Below, in pieces: positions 33,193-42,962 of a DNA stretch of 64,000 nt (within the stretch, counting starts at the first letter, position 1; each line of letters starts with the position of its first letter). Source of the stretch: Thermohalobaculum sp039822785. GTDB lineage: Bacteria; Pseudomonadota; Alphaproteobacteria; Rhodobacterales; Rhodobacteraceae. Both the position numbers and the translations under genes were made by a program. Where the stretch lies: positions 124,001 to 188,000 of the forward strand of contig JBCBMO010000006.1 in the NCBI GenBank assembly GCA_039822785.1. The letters are read 5' to 3'. Below the pieces are notes generated by a model. That model ran no database searches and was not told the origin of the DNA. It saw only the letters and a list, made by a program, of their open reading frames with translations.

Positions 33193-33414
33193 TGCTGCGC
33201 AGGCTGCCGTTGTGGTAGGCAACTGGCGCACCCATGCGTCACCCCAGTTGTGGAAAACCTTGTGCACACTCGCGTTTTCGTGCGCCTTCGCACACGCACC
33301 CTTGCCTTTGCTGCGCTGCACACTTAGCTTCCTTCAAGCGATGGTTTTCCATCGCCGCCCTTCCTGGGCGTTTCCTCCCTTAAACTCGGCCGGGGCAACC
33401 CGGCCGTTTTTTTT
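33193..33414 (+). ncRNA. Candidate small RNA or structured 3' UTR downstream of dinB
   Basis: No protein frame is convincing here. GCGATGG-TTTT-CCATCGC (33338-33355) is a perfect 7-base hairpin. A GTGCG-CGCAC stem lies upstream near 33280. A single-stranded stretch TTTCCTCCCTT (33371-33381) resembles an anti-Shine-Dalgarno sequence. A strong intrinsic terminator then follows. This order of hairpins, C-rich single strand and terminator is typical of bacterial small RNAs. Whether it has its own promoter or is processed from the dinB mRNA cannot be told. Confidence 0.4.
33387..33414 (+). terminator. Rho-independent terminator downstream of dinB
   Basis: CGGCCGGG and CCCGGCCG form a perfect 8-base stem closed by a GCAA tetraloop and followed directly by eight T residues (33407-33414). 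It is the clearest intrinsic terminator of the pyrF-dinB transcript or of the candidate small RNA. Confidence 0.9.
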
Positions 33415-33478
33415 CGCAACGATGTTGCAGGGATTGTGCGCAGCATAGGCGCAGCATTCGCTCGCCAGGGAGCGCCGT

Positions 33479-34339
33479 TCACTCCGCCGCGAGGGTGCCG
33501 AGGCGGGGCGAGGCATCGATCAGATCCCGGATGACCTGATCGATCTGGGTACGCACCGCATCGAAGCCCGGAAGGGGCTCCAGCCGGCGTGCGTCCAGGT
33601 AGAGCGCGCGGTTGATCTCGATCTGCACCGCCTCGAACCCGCGCGAGGGGCGGCCGTAGCGCTGGGTGATGTAGCCGCCGGCGAAGGGCGCGTTGCGGGC
33701 CACCAGGAAACCCGCGCGCTCAAAGGCCGCCTGGGTGGAGGCCATGGTCGCCCGGGTCGCGGCGGCACCGAAGCGGTCGCCCAGCACGATGTCGGGGCTG
33801 CGGCCGCGCACGCGGGGGGCCGCCCTGAGCGCCTCCGCCGGCATGGAGTGGCAGTCGAAGAGGATCGCCGTGCCATGCTCCGCCCGCGCGGCGCGCAGCA
33901 GACCGTCGAGCGCATTGTGATAGGGCGCGTGGAACTGCGCGATGCGAGACCGCGCCTCCGCCAGGGTGATCTTGCCGTCGTAGATCGCGGCCCCTTCGGC
34001 CACCACGCGGGGGATGACGCCCAGGCCGGCGGCGACGCGCTGGTTGAGGCCCTGCGCCTCGATCCCCTCGATCAGCGCGGGATCAAGCTCGGTCGGGGCG
34101 CGGTTGAGGTCGAGCCAGGCGCGCGGCAGGTGGGCCGCGATAAGCGGCGCACCCGCCATGGGTGCCGTGGAGAAGAGGAGATCGACCAGCGCATCCTCGG
34201 ACGCCCTGAGGCCATGACGGTCGAGCCGGGACGCGGCGACGAAGCCTGCCGGGTATTCACGCCCGCTGTGCGGCGAGCTGAACACCGCGCTTGCGGCGAT
34301 GCCATCAGGGCGGCGCAGGTTGTAGGGCGCGACTTCCAT
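33479..34339 (-). CDS. N-formylglutamate amidohydrolase family protein
   Basis: This 286-residue zinc hydrolase belongs to the FGase family (HutG type). SSPHSGREYP near residue 22 supplies the first metal-binding His, ILFDCHSMPAE the second, and QIEINRALYLD is the conserved C-terminal segment. The reaction would be release of formate from N-formylglutamate, the last step of one histidine degradation route, although relatives with other N-acyl substrates exist. No hut genes are nearby. The formate could feed the formate dehydrogenase encoded at 4-10 kb, but that link is speculative. GGAGG lies just before the ATG. Confidence 0.9.
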   Translation of the reverse strand: MEVAPYNLRRPDGIAASAVFSSPHSGREYPAGFVAASRLDRHGLRASEDALVDLLFSTAPMAGAPLIAAHLPRAWLDLNRAPTELDPALIEGIEAQGLNQRVAAGLGVIPRVVAEGAAIYDGKITLAEARSRIAQFHAPYHNALDGLLRAARAEHGTAILFDCHSMPAEALRAAPRVRGRSPDIVLGDRFGAAATRATMASTQAAFERAGFLVARNAPFAGGYITQRYGRPSRGFEAVQIEINRALYLDARRLEPLPGFDAVRTQIDQVIRDLIDASPRLGTLAAE

Positions 34340-34446
34340 AACCCTCCTTCTACCCGACGACGGTGGCGGTCAACCACGCTTTTCGGCCCGTGAAGAGGGC
34401 TTGCGCGTCGCCCGCCCGTTGCTCTAAGACGCACGCCAAATCGGAT

Positions 34447-34521
34447 GGGCGCGTAGCTCAGCGGGAGAGCACTACGTTGACATCGTAGGGGTCGCTGGTT
34501 CAATCCCAGCCGCGCCCACCA
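34447..34521 (+). tRNA. tRNA-Val (GAC)
   Basis: The 75-base cloverleaf is complete. The acceptor arms are GGGCGCG and CGCGCCC. The D arm is GCTC-AGCGGGA-GAGC. The anticodon arm is CTACG-TTGACAT-CGTAG with anticodon GAC, and the T arm is GCTGG-TTCAATC-CCAGC. It ends in the discriminator A and an encoded CCA. No other RNA gene is adjacent. Confidence 0.97.
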
Positions 34522-34650
34522 TTCCGATCCTGCCTCTCACATCATGAACGTGCGGTTGCTGGCGCATTGGCGCAACGGCGCGCAAACCTTTGGCATCTCA
34601 CTGCGGAACCACGCCCGGCCCCCGTGCCGCGCCTGCCGCAGGAGAGGCCG

Positions 34651-37600
34651 ATGACCGTCCATATCGCCCGCAACGCCCAGCTATTCGCCAATCGCAGCGA
34701 GGGGGCGCCCGCCGCCGTCGCCGTGACCCTGGGGATCTTCCAGAGCGATGATTTCTCGGTGACCGACCTTGCGACCGGCGGTGATGTCGCGCTGACGATC
34801 CACCGGGTGAGAGCCCTGGTGCCCGGCCGGCTGTCGCGGCTGCAGTATCGCGTGGGCGGCGGCATCGGGGTGGACCTGCCCCAGCCGGTGGGCCCGGGCG
34901 TCACGGTGATCGAAGGACTGGAGGCGGGCGTCGCAGCCTCGATCAGCGTACGCGCGGCGGATTTCGACCCAGAGACGGGCCTCGAACGCTTCGGCGACTG
35001 GTCCCCCGCGGTGGAGGTCACGCCGACGGCTTTCGCGGCGGCGAACCTGCTGTCGGACACGGTCGATCCGGTGGGCAACGCGAGCGCCCGCTGGGACGGC
35101 GCGACGGTCTGGGCGGGGCCGGTCGATGGCGATGGGTTTGCAAGCTTCACCTCGGCCAGCGCGGCGCAGGACGTCGATCCGCGGGCGCGGCCGGCGGGCG
35201 AGACGGTGGTGCTGGCGACGGTGTCGCTGCGGACCGATGGGGCCGCGACCTCGACCCTGTCGCTGGCGGCGAGCCCGTCCTCTGGGCCCGCGGTGACGGC
35301 GAGCGCCGAGATCGATTGGGCGGATGGCGGCGTGAGCCTGACCAACGGGCCGGCGGGGGCGCGGGCGGTGCGGATCGCCTATGACGCAGGGGCAGGCACG
35401 GCCCGGCTGGCGCTGGAGGTGCCGCTGGCGGATGGCGCGACCGACGCGCTGAGCTTCAGCATCGGCGGCGCCAACACGGCCTTTGCCGAGGCGGATCTGC
35501 GCGCTTGGGTGGCGGGCGACAATGCCTGGCCGGTGGCCGAGGCCGTCGCGGGCCCGACCGCGGTGCCGCGGCTGATCCCGCCCATCGTCACGGGTTTCGG
35601 CGGCGCGGCGCTGGAGGCTGAGGACGGCGCGCCGGAGACCCTGCCCTTCACCACCTTCGGCGCCGAGGTCGCGGAGACCGCGCTGACCCCGCCGCGGGCG
35701 CAGGGCCTGAGCGTGGCGAGCGTGACCGCGGGCGGCACGGGCTATGTCGACGGCAGCTACACCTTGGCGGCGGACGGCGGCGAGGGCGGCACGGTCGAGG
35801 TCACGGTCTCGGGCGGTGCGGTGACCGGGGCCGTCGTTGCCGACGCCGGACGGCGCTATCTGGCCGAGCCCAGCCTGGATCTGTCGGCCCTGCCCGGTGG
35901 CAGCGGCGCCGCGGTGGCGGTGAGCCGGGGGCCGGGGGCGCGGGACTATTGGCCGGCGCTTGGCGAGGGGGGCAGCAGTGCCGCCTGGGGTGGCGTCGCG
36001 CTGGGGACGGAGGCCTTCGCGGTCGAGGGTTTCGTCGCCGAGGGCGGTTTTCGCGCCGCCGGCATCGACCATACGCTGAGCAGTGGCGCGGTGCTGCGGG
36101 TCGAGGCGGATGGCGCCTGGCGGGTCGATCCGGCGGGATCGACCGATGGGCTGGCGCTGGACGAGGGCGAGCGGATCACCGTCGGGCTGGTCGTCACCAA
36201 TGGCGGCACCCGGGCGGTGCTGGATCTCGCCCTGGGCTTTGCCGGCGATGGCCCGGTGCCGGTGCGGATCGTGGGCACGCCGATGCTGCTGGGCTCCGGC
36301 CGCTGGGGCGACCGCATGGTTGCGATGCCGGGCCGGGTCACGGGCGATGGCGCCGCGGCGGCGACGGTAGTCTATGAGTGGCTGGTCGACGGCGCGCCGG
36401 TGTCGAACGAGACCGGGCCCACGCTGCGGCTGACGCCCGATGTCGCGCCGCTGGGCTCGGGCGTCGCGGTGCGGATCATCTGGCGCTCGGTCGATGGCGA
36501 GGAGAGCTGGCAGACCGAGCCCGTGACCGTGCAGACCTGGAAGGTCGACGCGGACGGCGGCGCGCTGGGTTTTGGCGCGCTGACGCCTCTGGGGTTGTTG
36601 GGCGTGCCGGTCGGCGTTGCCGGGACGACGATCTCCGCCGGCAACGGCGCCGGGCGCTGGACGCTGAATACGCGCGAGGGGATCGCGTTCCTCGCGCCCG
36701 CCGTGGGGCCCAGCACGCCCGGCAGCGATCCGGCGACCAGCGGCGAGGCGGTGCTGACCGGCACCGATGTGCTGAGCCTGTCGGACGGGCGCAGCGTGAG
36801 CGTCACGGCGGTTGGCGGAACCTACACCCTCGGCTGCCTTGCGGACCTGACCGCGCTGGCACAGGACACCGCGTCGGCGGCCGGTCAGGGCGCGTATGGC
36901 TTCGACTTCGCGAGCGGCGGGACCATCGCGCTGTGGAACAGCGGCGACTGGGGTCATGTGGAGGATGCGGCCTCCCCCGAGAGCGCCCTGCGCGATCTGG
37001 TCCTGGTGGGCGGCGATGCGGATGGCGGGGCGACGCAGTTGGTCGTGGCCCCCTATGACGCGGCGGAGCCGACGGCGGTGACCGGGCCGGTGCATCTGGC
37101 TGAGGTGCGCAACCTCGCCTGGCGGGTCGATCTGCGCCATGCGCCGCCTTTGGCCGCGCAGGGCGGGGTCTTTGGGCCGGAGGCGATCCTGAGCATCGGC
37201 GCCCTGGGCCGCAGCCTGGTCGTCGAGGACTGCACCGTGCAGGGGCCGCACCTGATGGGCGAGCGGCTGTCGGGCACGGCGGAGCCGACCGGGGTGCTGA
37301 TCGGCGCCGCGACCGGCGGGATGAGCGCCATGGCCGGCAGCGGGGCGCCGGGGATCGTACTGCGCGGCCTCAGCGTCGCGGACATCGCACGCGTGGTGGA
37401 CGGCGGTCTCGGCGATGTTGGTCTGGAGAATTGCCGGATCGCGCGCTGCGGCAGCCGGCCGGTGGTGCTGGGCGCCGAGGCGACCGCGGTCAGCCTGACA
37501 GGCGTGGTGATGCAGGATGCGCTGAGTGCCACCGCGGTCAACGGCGGCGCTTGGGTGACCGTATCGCCCGAGGGGGCGACGGGCTTCGACCCGATCTATC

Positions 37601-40600
37601 GCCCCGGCACCGCGGTCAGCATCGAGGACTGTGTGTTTTTCCCCGGTCAGGGCGAGACCGCGGCGATGGCCGGGGTCGTGCTGTCGCGCGATGCGGCCCT
37701 GGGCGACGGCAGCGCCGAGGCGGATTTCGGCTTTGTCTACAGCCCGCTAACGCTGCGCAGGTCGGTCGTTCTGGGCGGGATCGCGCGGCAAGGAGCGGAC
37801 GCCCTGTGGCTGTCGAGCGGCGAGACCGGGTCGATCGAGGACGTGACCGCCCTGGCGGAGGGACGCGCGCCGGGCGTCGCCCTTGGCTGGCAGCATGGCA
37901 ACGGCTTCCGGCCGCTGGGCGGGGGCTTCGGCGTGAGCCGCAGCGTTGCCAACGCGAGCGGTCTGGGCGCTGGGATCTCGGCCACGGATGAGGTGCTGTT
38001 GACGACCGAAGGCGCGGTTGCGGCACTGGCAGCCGGGAGTTTCCCTGCCTTGGCGCCGCGGACGCTGACGGCGCTGTTGCTCGCGTTCACGCCCGTGGCG
38101 GGCAGCAGCCTGGACCTGGGCGGCGGGGCGAGCGCAGGGGCGATCGACCTGTCGGGCGCCTTCAAGGGCGATCTCAGCGGGCTGCCGGACGTCCTGCCGA
38201 TCCAGTTCGGGCGCGTCTCCTGGGGTGGCGATACGCTGGCGGAGGGGATCGGCTGGGGCACGATCCCCGAGCAGTCGGTGGAGCCCTTCGGCGTTCGGCT
38301 GAGCCGCACTGAGATCTTTGCGCCGGCCGGCATCCATGTGGAGTTGACGGGGCTGACCGAGGAGGAGCGCCTGTCCGACGACGTGCGCTGGGACTTCGTC
38401 GAGGATTACGACTTCGATGCGCTGCCGGTGGAGGCGCGGGTGGATCGCAGCGCCCGTTTCGGCCGCGGCTTCGCCTCGGGCCACGTCTATCGGACGCCCG
38501 GGACCTATGAGATCGTGGCGACGATGCGCAGTCGCGCCGGCCAGGTGAGGCAGGCGACGGCCACGGTGACGGTGGTCGATCAGGAGCCCTTGTTCGCCGG
38601 GACAGCGACGCTGTGTTACGCGCCAGATGGCGATTTCGACGGCGCGCCGGACGGGGCCGTCCTGTCGAGCGACTATCAGGACGTCGTCGATGCGATGCGG
38701 GCGGACGACGCGCCGAAGCGTATCCTGTTCCGGGCGGGCAAGGTGATCAGCGTCCCGACCTCGTCGAACGTCTTTGGCCAGAAGATGGTGAGCCGATTTG
38801 GCGAGGGTGCGGATCCGATCCTGGAGCTGGCGCCAGATTTCAGCGGCCAGTCGCATATCTTCCGCCTGCAGTCCGCGCGGGAGTGTACCTTTACGCGACT
38901 GGCGATCCGGGGGCTCTATGACGTGGTGAACCCGGCCCCGCCGGAGGAGCATCCCGAGCGCTCGGTGGAGGTCACTGGCTTTGCGCGCATCGGAAGCAGT
39001 TCGTCCTTCAACACCATCGTGGATGTGGCGATCAGTGGGCTTGCGATGGGGATCGCCTTTACGCCGCGGATGGTGATCGCCAACTGCACGATCTTCGATT
39101 GGTACGACTACGGGCTCTTCGGCGGCTGCCTCGACACGGCGGTCATGGGGTGCAACGTGGCCCAGAACCTGGACGCTTTCCGCAACGACAACCGCAAGTC
39201 GCGCAACGATGGGGTCACGCGCAACAGTGCGGATCACGGACCGATGCGTGCGACCCAGCATATCAACTCGGCGGTGCAGCAGTGCTTTATGCGCAGCACG
39301 GCGGGCTGGTCCACGGGGCCCGGGGGCTCCTCCGATCAGCCGGCGCTGCGGGTCAATACCTCCACCTCCGCCACTGATACCGACCATGGCGGGTCGGTGG
39401 CCGGCAACCATCTGCAGGGCGGCAACGTGGTGTTGGTGGTGGCCACGACGGGCAATGCGATGTCGATCCGAGGCCGCGGCTTGGTGGTTGAGGGCAACTA
39501 TCTGGAAGGCACGGCGCGCACGACGAACTTCATGAACTTCAGTCTCACGCCCTCGGCGGTGCGCAACAACCTGTGCACCTTGCCCGACGTCACGCCGGAA
39601 TTCACGTCCGGCAACATCACCGTGCTGGCGCTGGGCAGCAACCCGCCGACGACCAGCGAAAACCTGGCCGGGCCGATGCGGCTGACGGAGAACACCGTGC
39701 TGGTGTTCCAGGGCCGCGAGGATCGGGAGTTCATCACGGTGCGCCAGCCCGGCGGGGTAACGTTCTCGCGGGTGCGTGAGGAGAACAACGTCTTCTATGC
39801 GCCCAATATGCCGGTGCCGGTGATAGCGCCCGATCCGATGCCGCTGGACAATTTCGCCCCGGCGCCGGGCAGCGCTCTGCTGGGTGCGGCCACGGGTGCG
39901 GTGCCGGTGCGCGACATGCGGAGTGCCCTGCGCGGCGCGCCGGCAGCGCTTGGGGCGCTGGAGCCCTTTGCCGGGCGCCTGATCGATTTCGGCAGCGGGG
40001 GCGGGGCGGCCGCGCTGGGCAGCGCCGGGGCGCTGAGCCAGAGCGGGACCTTGACCTTTGCGATGCGCGCCTCCCGCCTGGGCGGTGGCGAGCGGACGCT
40101 GTTCGAGGCGGGTGCGGATCATCGCCTGGCGCTCGCCTCGCCCTCGGACCGGCTGATCTTGAAGCTGGCCTATGACGATGGGAGCCTGCTGGTGGATCGG
40201 ACGCTTTCGGGCGCGGCCGTGGCGGGGGACTTCGTCTCGATCCTGCTGGCGGTGGATCTGGCCGGCGGGCTGACGGGCGGACGGACGGTCAGCCTCTGGG
40301 TGGACGGGGTCGAGGTCGAGGCCTCGACCGCGGCTGCGCGCCCGCTCTTGGCCGACCCGGCCGGCCTGACCCTCATGGGGGGCACCGCGGCGGCGGAGCT
40401 GCGGGAGTGGATCTGGGCAGACACCGCAGTGGCCCTGGATCCCGCGCTTTGGTGGGATGCCTTCTTCGACGCGGACGGGGCTGTGCGCAATCTGGAGCCC
40501 GCGGGGCGGGTGGGATCGGCGCTGCCCGCGATCTTCGCCGGGGGTGCAAGCCATGATCTGGCCTATGGGCGCAACCGGGGGACGGGGCCGCGCCTGACGG

Positions 40601-40629
40601 CGATCGGGGGACCGGCAGTTGTGATCTAG
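34651..40629 (+). CDS. Giant modular protein with beta-helix, PKD and LamG-like domains
   Basis: This 1992-residue protein begins at ATG 34651 behind AGGAGA, 130 bases after tRNA-Val. No signal peptide or membrane helix is evident at the N-terminus. Residues 1-130 resemble a fibronectin-type fold. Residues about 355-430 have a glycine-rich GGTGYVDGSYT pattern, also seen in phage tail and surface proteins, and 560-633 look Ig-like. A first parallel beta-helix spans about 816-1123, a PKD-like domain about 1213-1310 (YRTPGTYEIVATMRS), a second beta-helix about 1317-1750 with many Asn turns, and a concanavalin/LamG-like domain 1777-1966. No RTX repeats occur. It is probably an extracellular adhesin, polysaccharide-binding protein or phage-tail-like fibre; the export route is unclear. 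Confidence 0.85.
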   Translation: MTVHIARNAQLFANRSEGAPAAVAVTLGIFQSDDFSVTDLATGGDVALTIHRVRALVPGRLSRLQYRVGGGIGVDLPQPVGPGVTVIEGLEAGVAASISVRAADFDPETGLERFGDWSPAVEVTPTAFAAANLLSDTVDPVGNASARWDGATVWAGPVDGDGFASFTSASAAQDVDPRARPAGETVVLATVSLRTDGAATSTLSLAASPSSGPAVTASAEIDWADGGVSLTNGPAGARAVRIAYDAGAGTARLALEVPLADGATDALSFSIGGANTAFAEADLRAWVAGDNAWPVAEAVAGPTAVPRLIPPIVTGFGGAALEAEDGAPETLPFTTFGAEVAETALTPPRAQGLSVASVTAGGTGYVDGSYTLAADGGEGGTVEVTVSGGAVTGAVVADAGRRYLAEPSLDLSALPGGSGAAVAVSRGPGARDYWPALGEGGSSAAWGGVALGTEAFAVEGFVAEGGFRAAGIDHTLSSGAVLRVEADGAWRVDPAGSTDGLALDEGERITVGLVVTNGGTRAVLDLALGFAGDGPVPVRIVGTPMLLGSGRWGDRMVAMPGRVTGDGAAAATVVYEWLVDGAPVSNETGPTLRLTPDVAPLGSGVAVRIIWRSVDGEESWQTEPVTVQTWKVDADGGALGFGALTPLGLLGVPVGVAGTTISAGNGAGRWTLNTREGIAFLAPAVGPSTPGSDPATSGEAVLTGTDVLSLSDGRSVSVTAVGGTYTLGCLADLTALAQDTASAAGQGAYGFDFASGGTIALWNSGDWGHVEDAASPESALRDLVLVGGDADGGATQLVVAPYDAAEPTAVTGPVHLAEVRNLAWRVDLRHAPPLAAQGGVFGPEAILSIGALGRSLVVEDCTVQGPHLMGERLSGTAEPTGVLIGAATGGMSAMAGSGAPGIVLRGLSVADIARVVDGGLGDVGLENCRIARCGSRPVVLGAEATAVSLTGVVMQDALSATAVNGGAWVTVSPEGATGFDPIYRPGTAVSIEDCVFFPGQGETAAMAGVVLSRDAALGDGSAEADFGFVYSPLTLRRSVVLGGIARQGADALWLSSGETGSIEDVTALAEGRAPGVALGWQHGNGFRPLGGGFGVSRSVANASGLGAGISATDEVLLTTEGAVAALAAGSFPALAPRTLTALLLAFTPVAGSSLDLGGGASAGAIDLSGAFKGDLSGLPDVLPIQFGRVSWGGDTLAEGIGWGTIPEQSVEPFGVRLSRTEIFAPAGIHVELTGLTEEERLSDDVRWDFVEDYDFDALPVEARVDRSARFGRGFASGHVYRTPGTYEIVATMRSRAGQVRQATATVTVVDQEPLFAGTATLCYAPDGDFDGAPDGAVLSSDYQDVVDAMRADDAPKRILFRAGKVISVPTSSNVFGQKMVSRFGEGADPILELAPDFSGQSHIFRLQSARECTFTRLAIRGLYDVVNPAPPEEHPERSVEVTGFARIGSSSSFNTIVDVAISGLAMGIAFTPRMVIANCTIFDWYDYGLFGGCLDTAVMGCNVAQNLDAFRNDNRKSRNDGVTRNSADHGPMRATQHINSAVQQCFMRSTAGWSTGPGGSSDQPALRVNTSTSATDTDHGGSVAGNHLQGGNVVLVVATTGNAMSIRGRGLVVEGNYLEGTARTTNFMNFSLTPSAVRNNLCTLPDVTPEFTSGNITVLALGSNPPTTSENLAGPMRLTENTVLVFQGREDREFITVRQPGGVTFSRVREENNVFYAPNMPVPVIAPDPMPLDNFAPAPGSALLGAATGAVPVRDMRSALRGAPAALGALEPFAGRLIDFGSGGGAAALGSAGALSQSGTLTFAMRASRLGGGERTLFEAGADHRLALASPSDRLILKLAYDDGSLLVDRTLSGAAVAGDFVSILLAVDLAGGLTGGRTVSLWVDGVEVEASTAAARPLLADPAGLTLMGGTAAAELREWIWADTAVALDPALWWDAFFDADGAVRNLEPAGRVGSALPAIFAGGASHDLAYGRNRGTGPRLTAIGGPAVVI

Positions 40630-40699
40630 GCGGGCCGTGAGAGGCGGGCTCGCCCTTCGGCGTCATCCGCCCGCGCCGTCCCCAAGGCCAAACAGTCAA

Positions 40700-40720
40700 G
40701 CCGCCCGGAGCCCGGGCGGC
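40700..40720. terminator. Hairpin between the giant gene and the chemoreceptor gene
   Basis: GCCGCCCGG (40700-40708) and CCGGGCGGC (40712-40720) form a perfect 9-base stem with a 3-base loop between two convergent genes. CTTTC follows on the plus strand and a mixed T/C stretch on the minus strand, so it may serve both directions weakly. Confidence 0.6.
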
Positions 40721-40763
40721 CTTTCAGGTTCTCATCCAGCCGGCGTGGGTCGGCGAGCGCTGG

Positions 40764-42812
40764 TCAGGCGGCGATCGCCGGTGGTTGGCGCTCGGTCTTT
40801 GCGGACGACGAGAGGCTGAGGAACTCAGGGTTCAGCTGGAAGAAATCGAGGACCTTCAGCTGTTCCCGCGCTTCCTGGGAGAGCACCGTGACCTGGTCGC
40901 CCATGCGATGGGCGCTCTTGAGGTTGGCGCGGATCAGATCGCTCAGCTTGAGCACGGCGGTGTTGATCTGTTCGGCACCGACGGACTGTTCGCGGGCGGC
41001 CACGGAGATGTCGGCCACCAGATCGGCAGTGCGCGAGATCAGCGGTACTAGACGGTCGATGCGGGCCGAGGCCTGGTCGGACACGGCGAGGGTGTTCGAG
41101 GAGAGCGCCGAGATCTCCTCCGCGGCCGCACCGCTGCGCTCGGCGAGTTTCCGCACCTCCGAGGCGACGACGGCGAAGCCGCGGCCATGTTCGCCAGCCC
41201 GCGCCGCCTCGACCGCGGCGTTGAGCGCGAGCAGGTCGGTCTGGCGCGCGATCTCCTGGATGATCAGGATTTTCTCGGCGATGGATCGGGTCGCCTCGGT
41301 GGCCTCACGCACGGCGGTCGCGCTGCCCGACGCCTCCTGCGAGGCCTGCTGCGCGAGCTTGTCGGTCTCCGTCGCGTTCTCGGCCGTGCGCTCGAGCGTC
41401 GCGGTGATCTGCTCGATGGCGCTCGACACGGTCTCGACCGAGGCGGACTGGTCACTGCTGGCGCCGGTGATGGCCTGGGCCTCCTTCTCGAGGGCCGTCG
41501 CCTCCGCGACCACGGTCTTGGAGCCGGCGCGGGCCTTTTCGAGCACGTCGCTCAGCGAGAGCGCCATGATCTGGAAGGCATGGGTCAACCGGTCGAAGAT
41601 CGAGATCGGCACGATCTCCGCCTCCAGGTTACCGGCGGAGGCCCGGTCGGCCATGTCCGCGATGCCACGAAGATGCTCGGACACGCCGACCACGTCCTTG
41701 AGGATGCGGCCGATCTCTCCGCTCGGCGGTTTGCGCGGCATCTCGATATCGACGTCGCCCTTGCACAGACGGCTGAGCATCTCGAGCACCATCGCAACGC
41801 TGCGGCGGAACGACCAGATCATCAGGACGACCGCCACGAGCGCCAGGAGCACCACCACGGCCGCGACGGCGATCTTGATGCGCGCCAGCGACCGCTCCGC
41901 CGCGAGTTGCGCCGCTAGATGCGCCTTCGATTTGTCGATCAGCATGGTGGACACATCGAAGATCTGGTCGAGGCGCGTCGTCGCCGTTTCGAACCAGACG
42001 CTGCCATCAACGCCCTGGCCATCCCGTGTCTCGGGCAGGGTCGCCAGCACGTCGCGCCATTCCGCGATCTGCAGGATATGCGGACCGCTAACCCTGGTTT
42101 CGAACCGCTCTCGTACATCGGCGGTGCTTTGGGCGAGAAACTGGTCGAGGGCGTTCTGCTCCCGCGCCAGGCGCGATGCATAGGCCTTCAGGGTCGCGTT
42201 GCTGATGTCGCCGGCAGCCGCCTGATTGAAGAGGGCGGCACCGAGCGCCCGCTCGAGCCCACCATGCTCCATCGCCTGCACGAGAAAGGCGAAGGACGTC
42301 ATCTTCATCGCCGAGGCCGTGTCTGGCGCGACGCTGATCGCCGCGTAGATCAGCTGCAGCATCGCGTCGATCTCACCGGTGTAGAACGCGATGTTCTGCG
42401 CAACGGTGATTTCGCCCGCGTCGACGGCGCTGCGATGGGCCGCCACCTTGTCAGCCAGCGGCGCGAGGGCTTCGATCGCCGCCCCGATCTCCGGCAGGGA
42501 GGCCGCGATCTGCTGGTCGCCCACCAAGTCGAGCATCCGCCGAAGCGTCGCATCGGTCTTCGGCCGGTGGGTGTCGAGCCCCTCGCGATAACTGGCGCCG
42601 CCGCCCGACGAGATCAGGCCGACGGTTCGACCCCGCTCGATCTGCAGGTCATGGATCGTGGCGTTCAGCTCAGCGGAGAGCGGGACGATCAGTTGTCGCC
42701 GCTCTATGTCGCTGACCTTCTGCTCACTGGTGAGGACCATGTAGCCCAGAGAGCCGAGGATGACGGTCATCAGCATGGTGACCAGCAGTGAGATCTTCAG
42801 GCTTAGGCTCAT
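40764..42812 (-). CDS. Methyl-accepting chemotaxis protein with NIT sensory domain
   Basis: This 682-residue receptor has a first membrane helix at residues 7-27. A periplasmic helical domain of about 280 residues follows with the NIT (nitrate/nitrite sensing) pattern, notably IHDLQIERGRTVGLISSGG near the start and SFAFLVQAMEHGGLERALG later. The second membrane helix is at about 309-335, then a HAMP region. The cytoplasmic signalling hairpin contains IIQEIARQTDLLALNAAVEAARAGE and GRGFAVVASEVRKLAERS. No C-terminal methyltransferase-docking pentapeptide is present. Nitrate or nitrite is the expected ligand from the domain family. It is a single-gene unit; other chemotaxis genes are not nearby. 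Confidence 0.92.
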   Translation of the reverse strand: MSLSLKISLLVTMLMTVILGSLGYMVLTSEQKVSDIERRQLIVPLSAELNATIHDLQIERGRTVGLISSGGGASYREGLDTHRPKTDATLRRMLDLVGDQQIAASLPEIGAAIEALAPLADKVAAHRSAVDAGEITVAQNIAFYTGEIDAMLQLIYAAISVAPDTASAMKMTSFAFLVQAMEHGGLERALGAALFNQAAAGDISNATLKAYASRLAREQNALDQFLAQSTADVRERFETRVSGPHILQIAEWRDVLATLPETRDGQGVDGSVWFETATTRLDQIFDVSTMLIDKSKAHLAAQLAAERSLARIKIAVAAVVVLLALVAVVLMIWSFRRSVAMVLEMLSRLCKGDVDIEMPRKPPSGEIGRILKDVVGVSEHLRGIADMADRASAGNLEAEIVPISIFDRLTHAFQIMALSLSDVLEKARAGSKTVVAEATALEKEAQAITGASSDQSASVETVSSAIEQITATLERTAENATETDKLAQQASQEASGSATAVREATEATRSIAEKILIIQEIARQTDLLALNAAVEAARAGEHGRGFAVVASEVRKLAERSGAAAEEISALSSNTLAVSDQASARIDRLVPLISRTADLVADISVAAREQSVGAEQINTAVLKLSDLIRANLKSAHRMGDQVTVLSQEAREQLKVLDFFQLNPEFLSLSSSAKTERQPPAIAA

Positions 42813-42962
42813 GAGGCGCCCCGATGGTTAGCACGGCATCCGACGGCGGTCGGATCCAGGTCAGATTTCGGGGACCCTGCCACGGGCGGCCTTAAGAGTG
42901 TTTTACGTCAGATCGCCTCCCTTATCGGCTGAGCCGAGGACAGGAACGGGCGCCGGGCGGCC

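Noticed and set aside
33249..33268. DnaA-box-like TGTGGAAAA and TTGTGCACA downstream of dinB
   Set aside because: Only one of the two fits the consensus, there is no cluster of boxes or AT-rich unwinding region, and no dnaA, dnaN or parAB genes are near. Not an origin.
34447..34521. Phage attachment site at tRNA-Val
   Set aside because: No second copy of the tRNA 3' end, no integrase and no other phage genes were seen in the window; only the unusual neighbour raises the idea.
34651..40629. RTX toxin or type I-secreted calcium-binding protein
   Set aside because: No GGxGxDxLx repeats were found and no type I secretion genes are adjacent.
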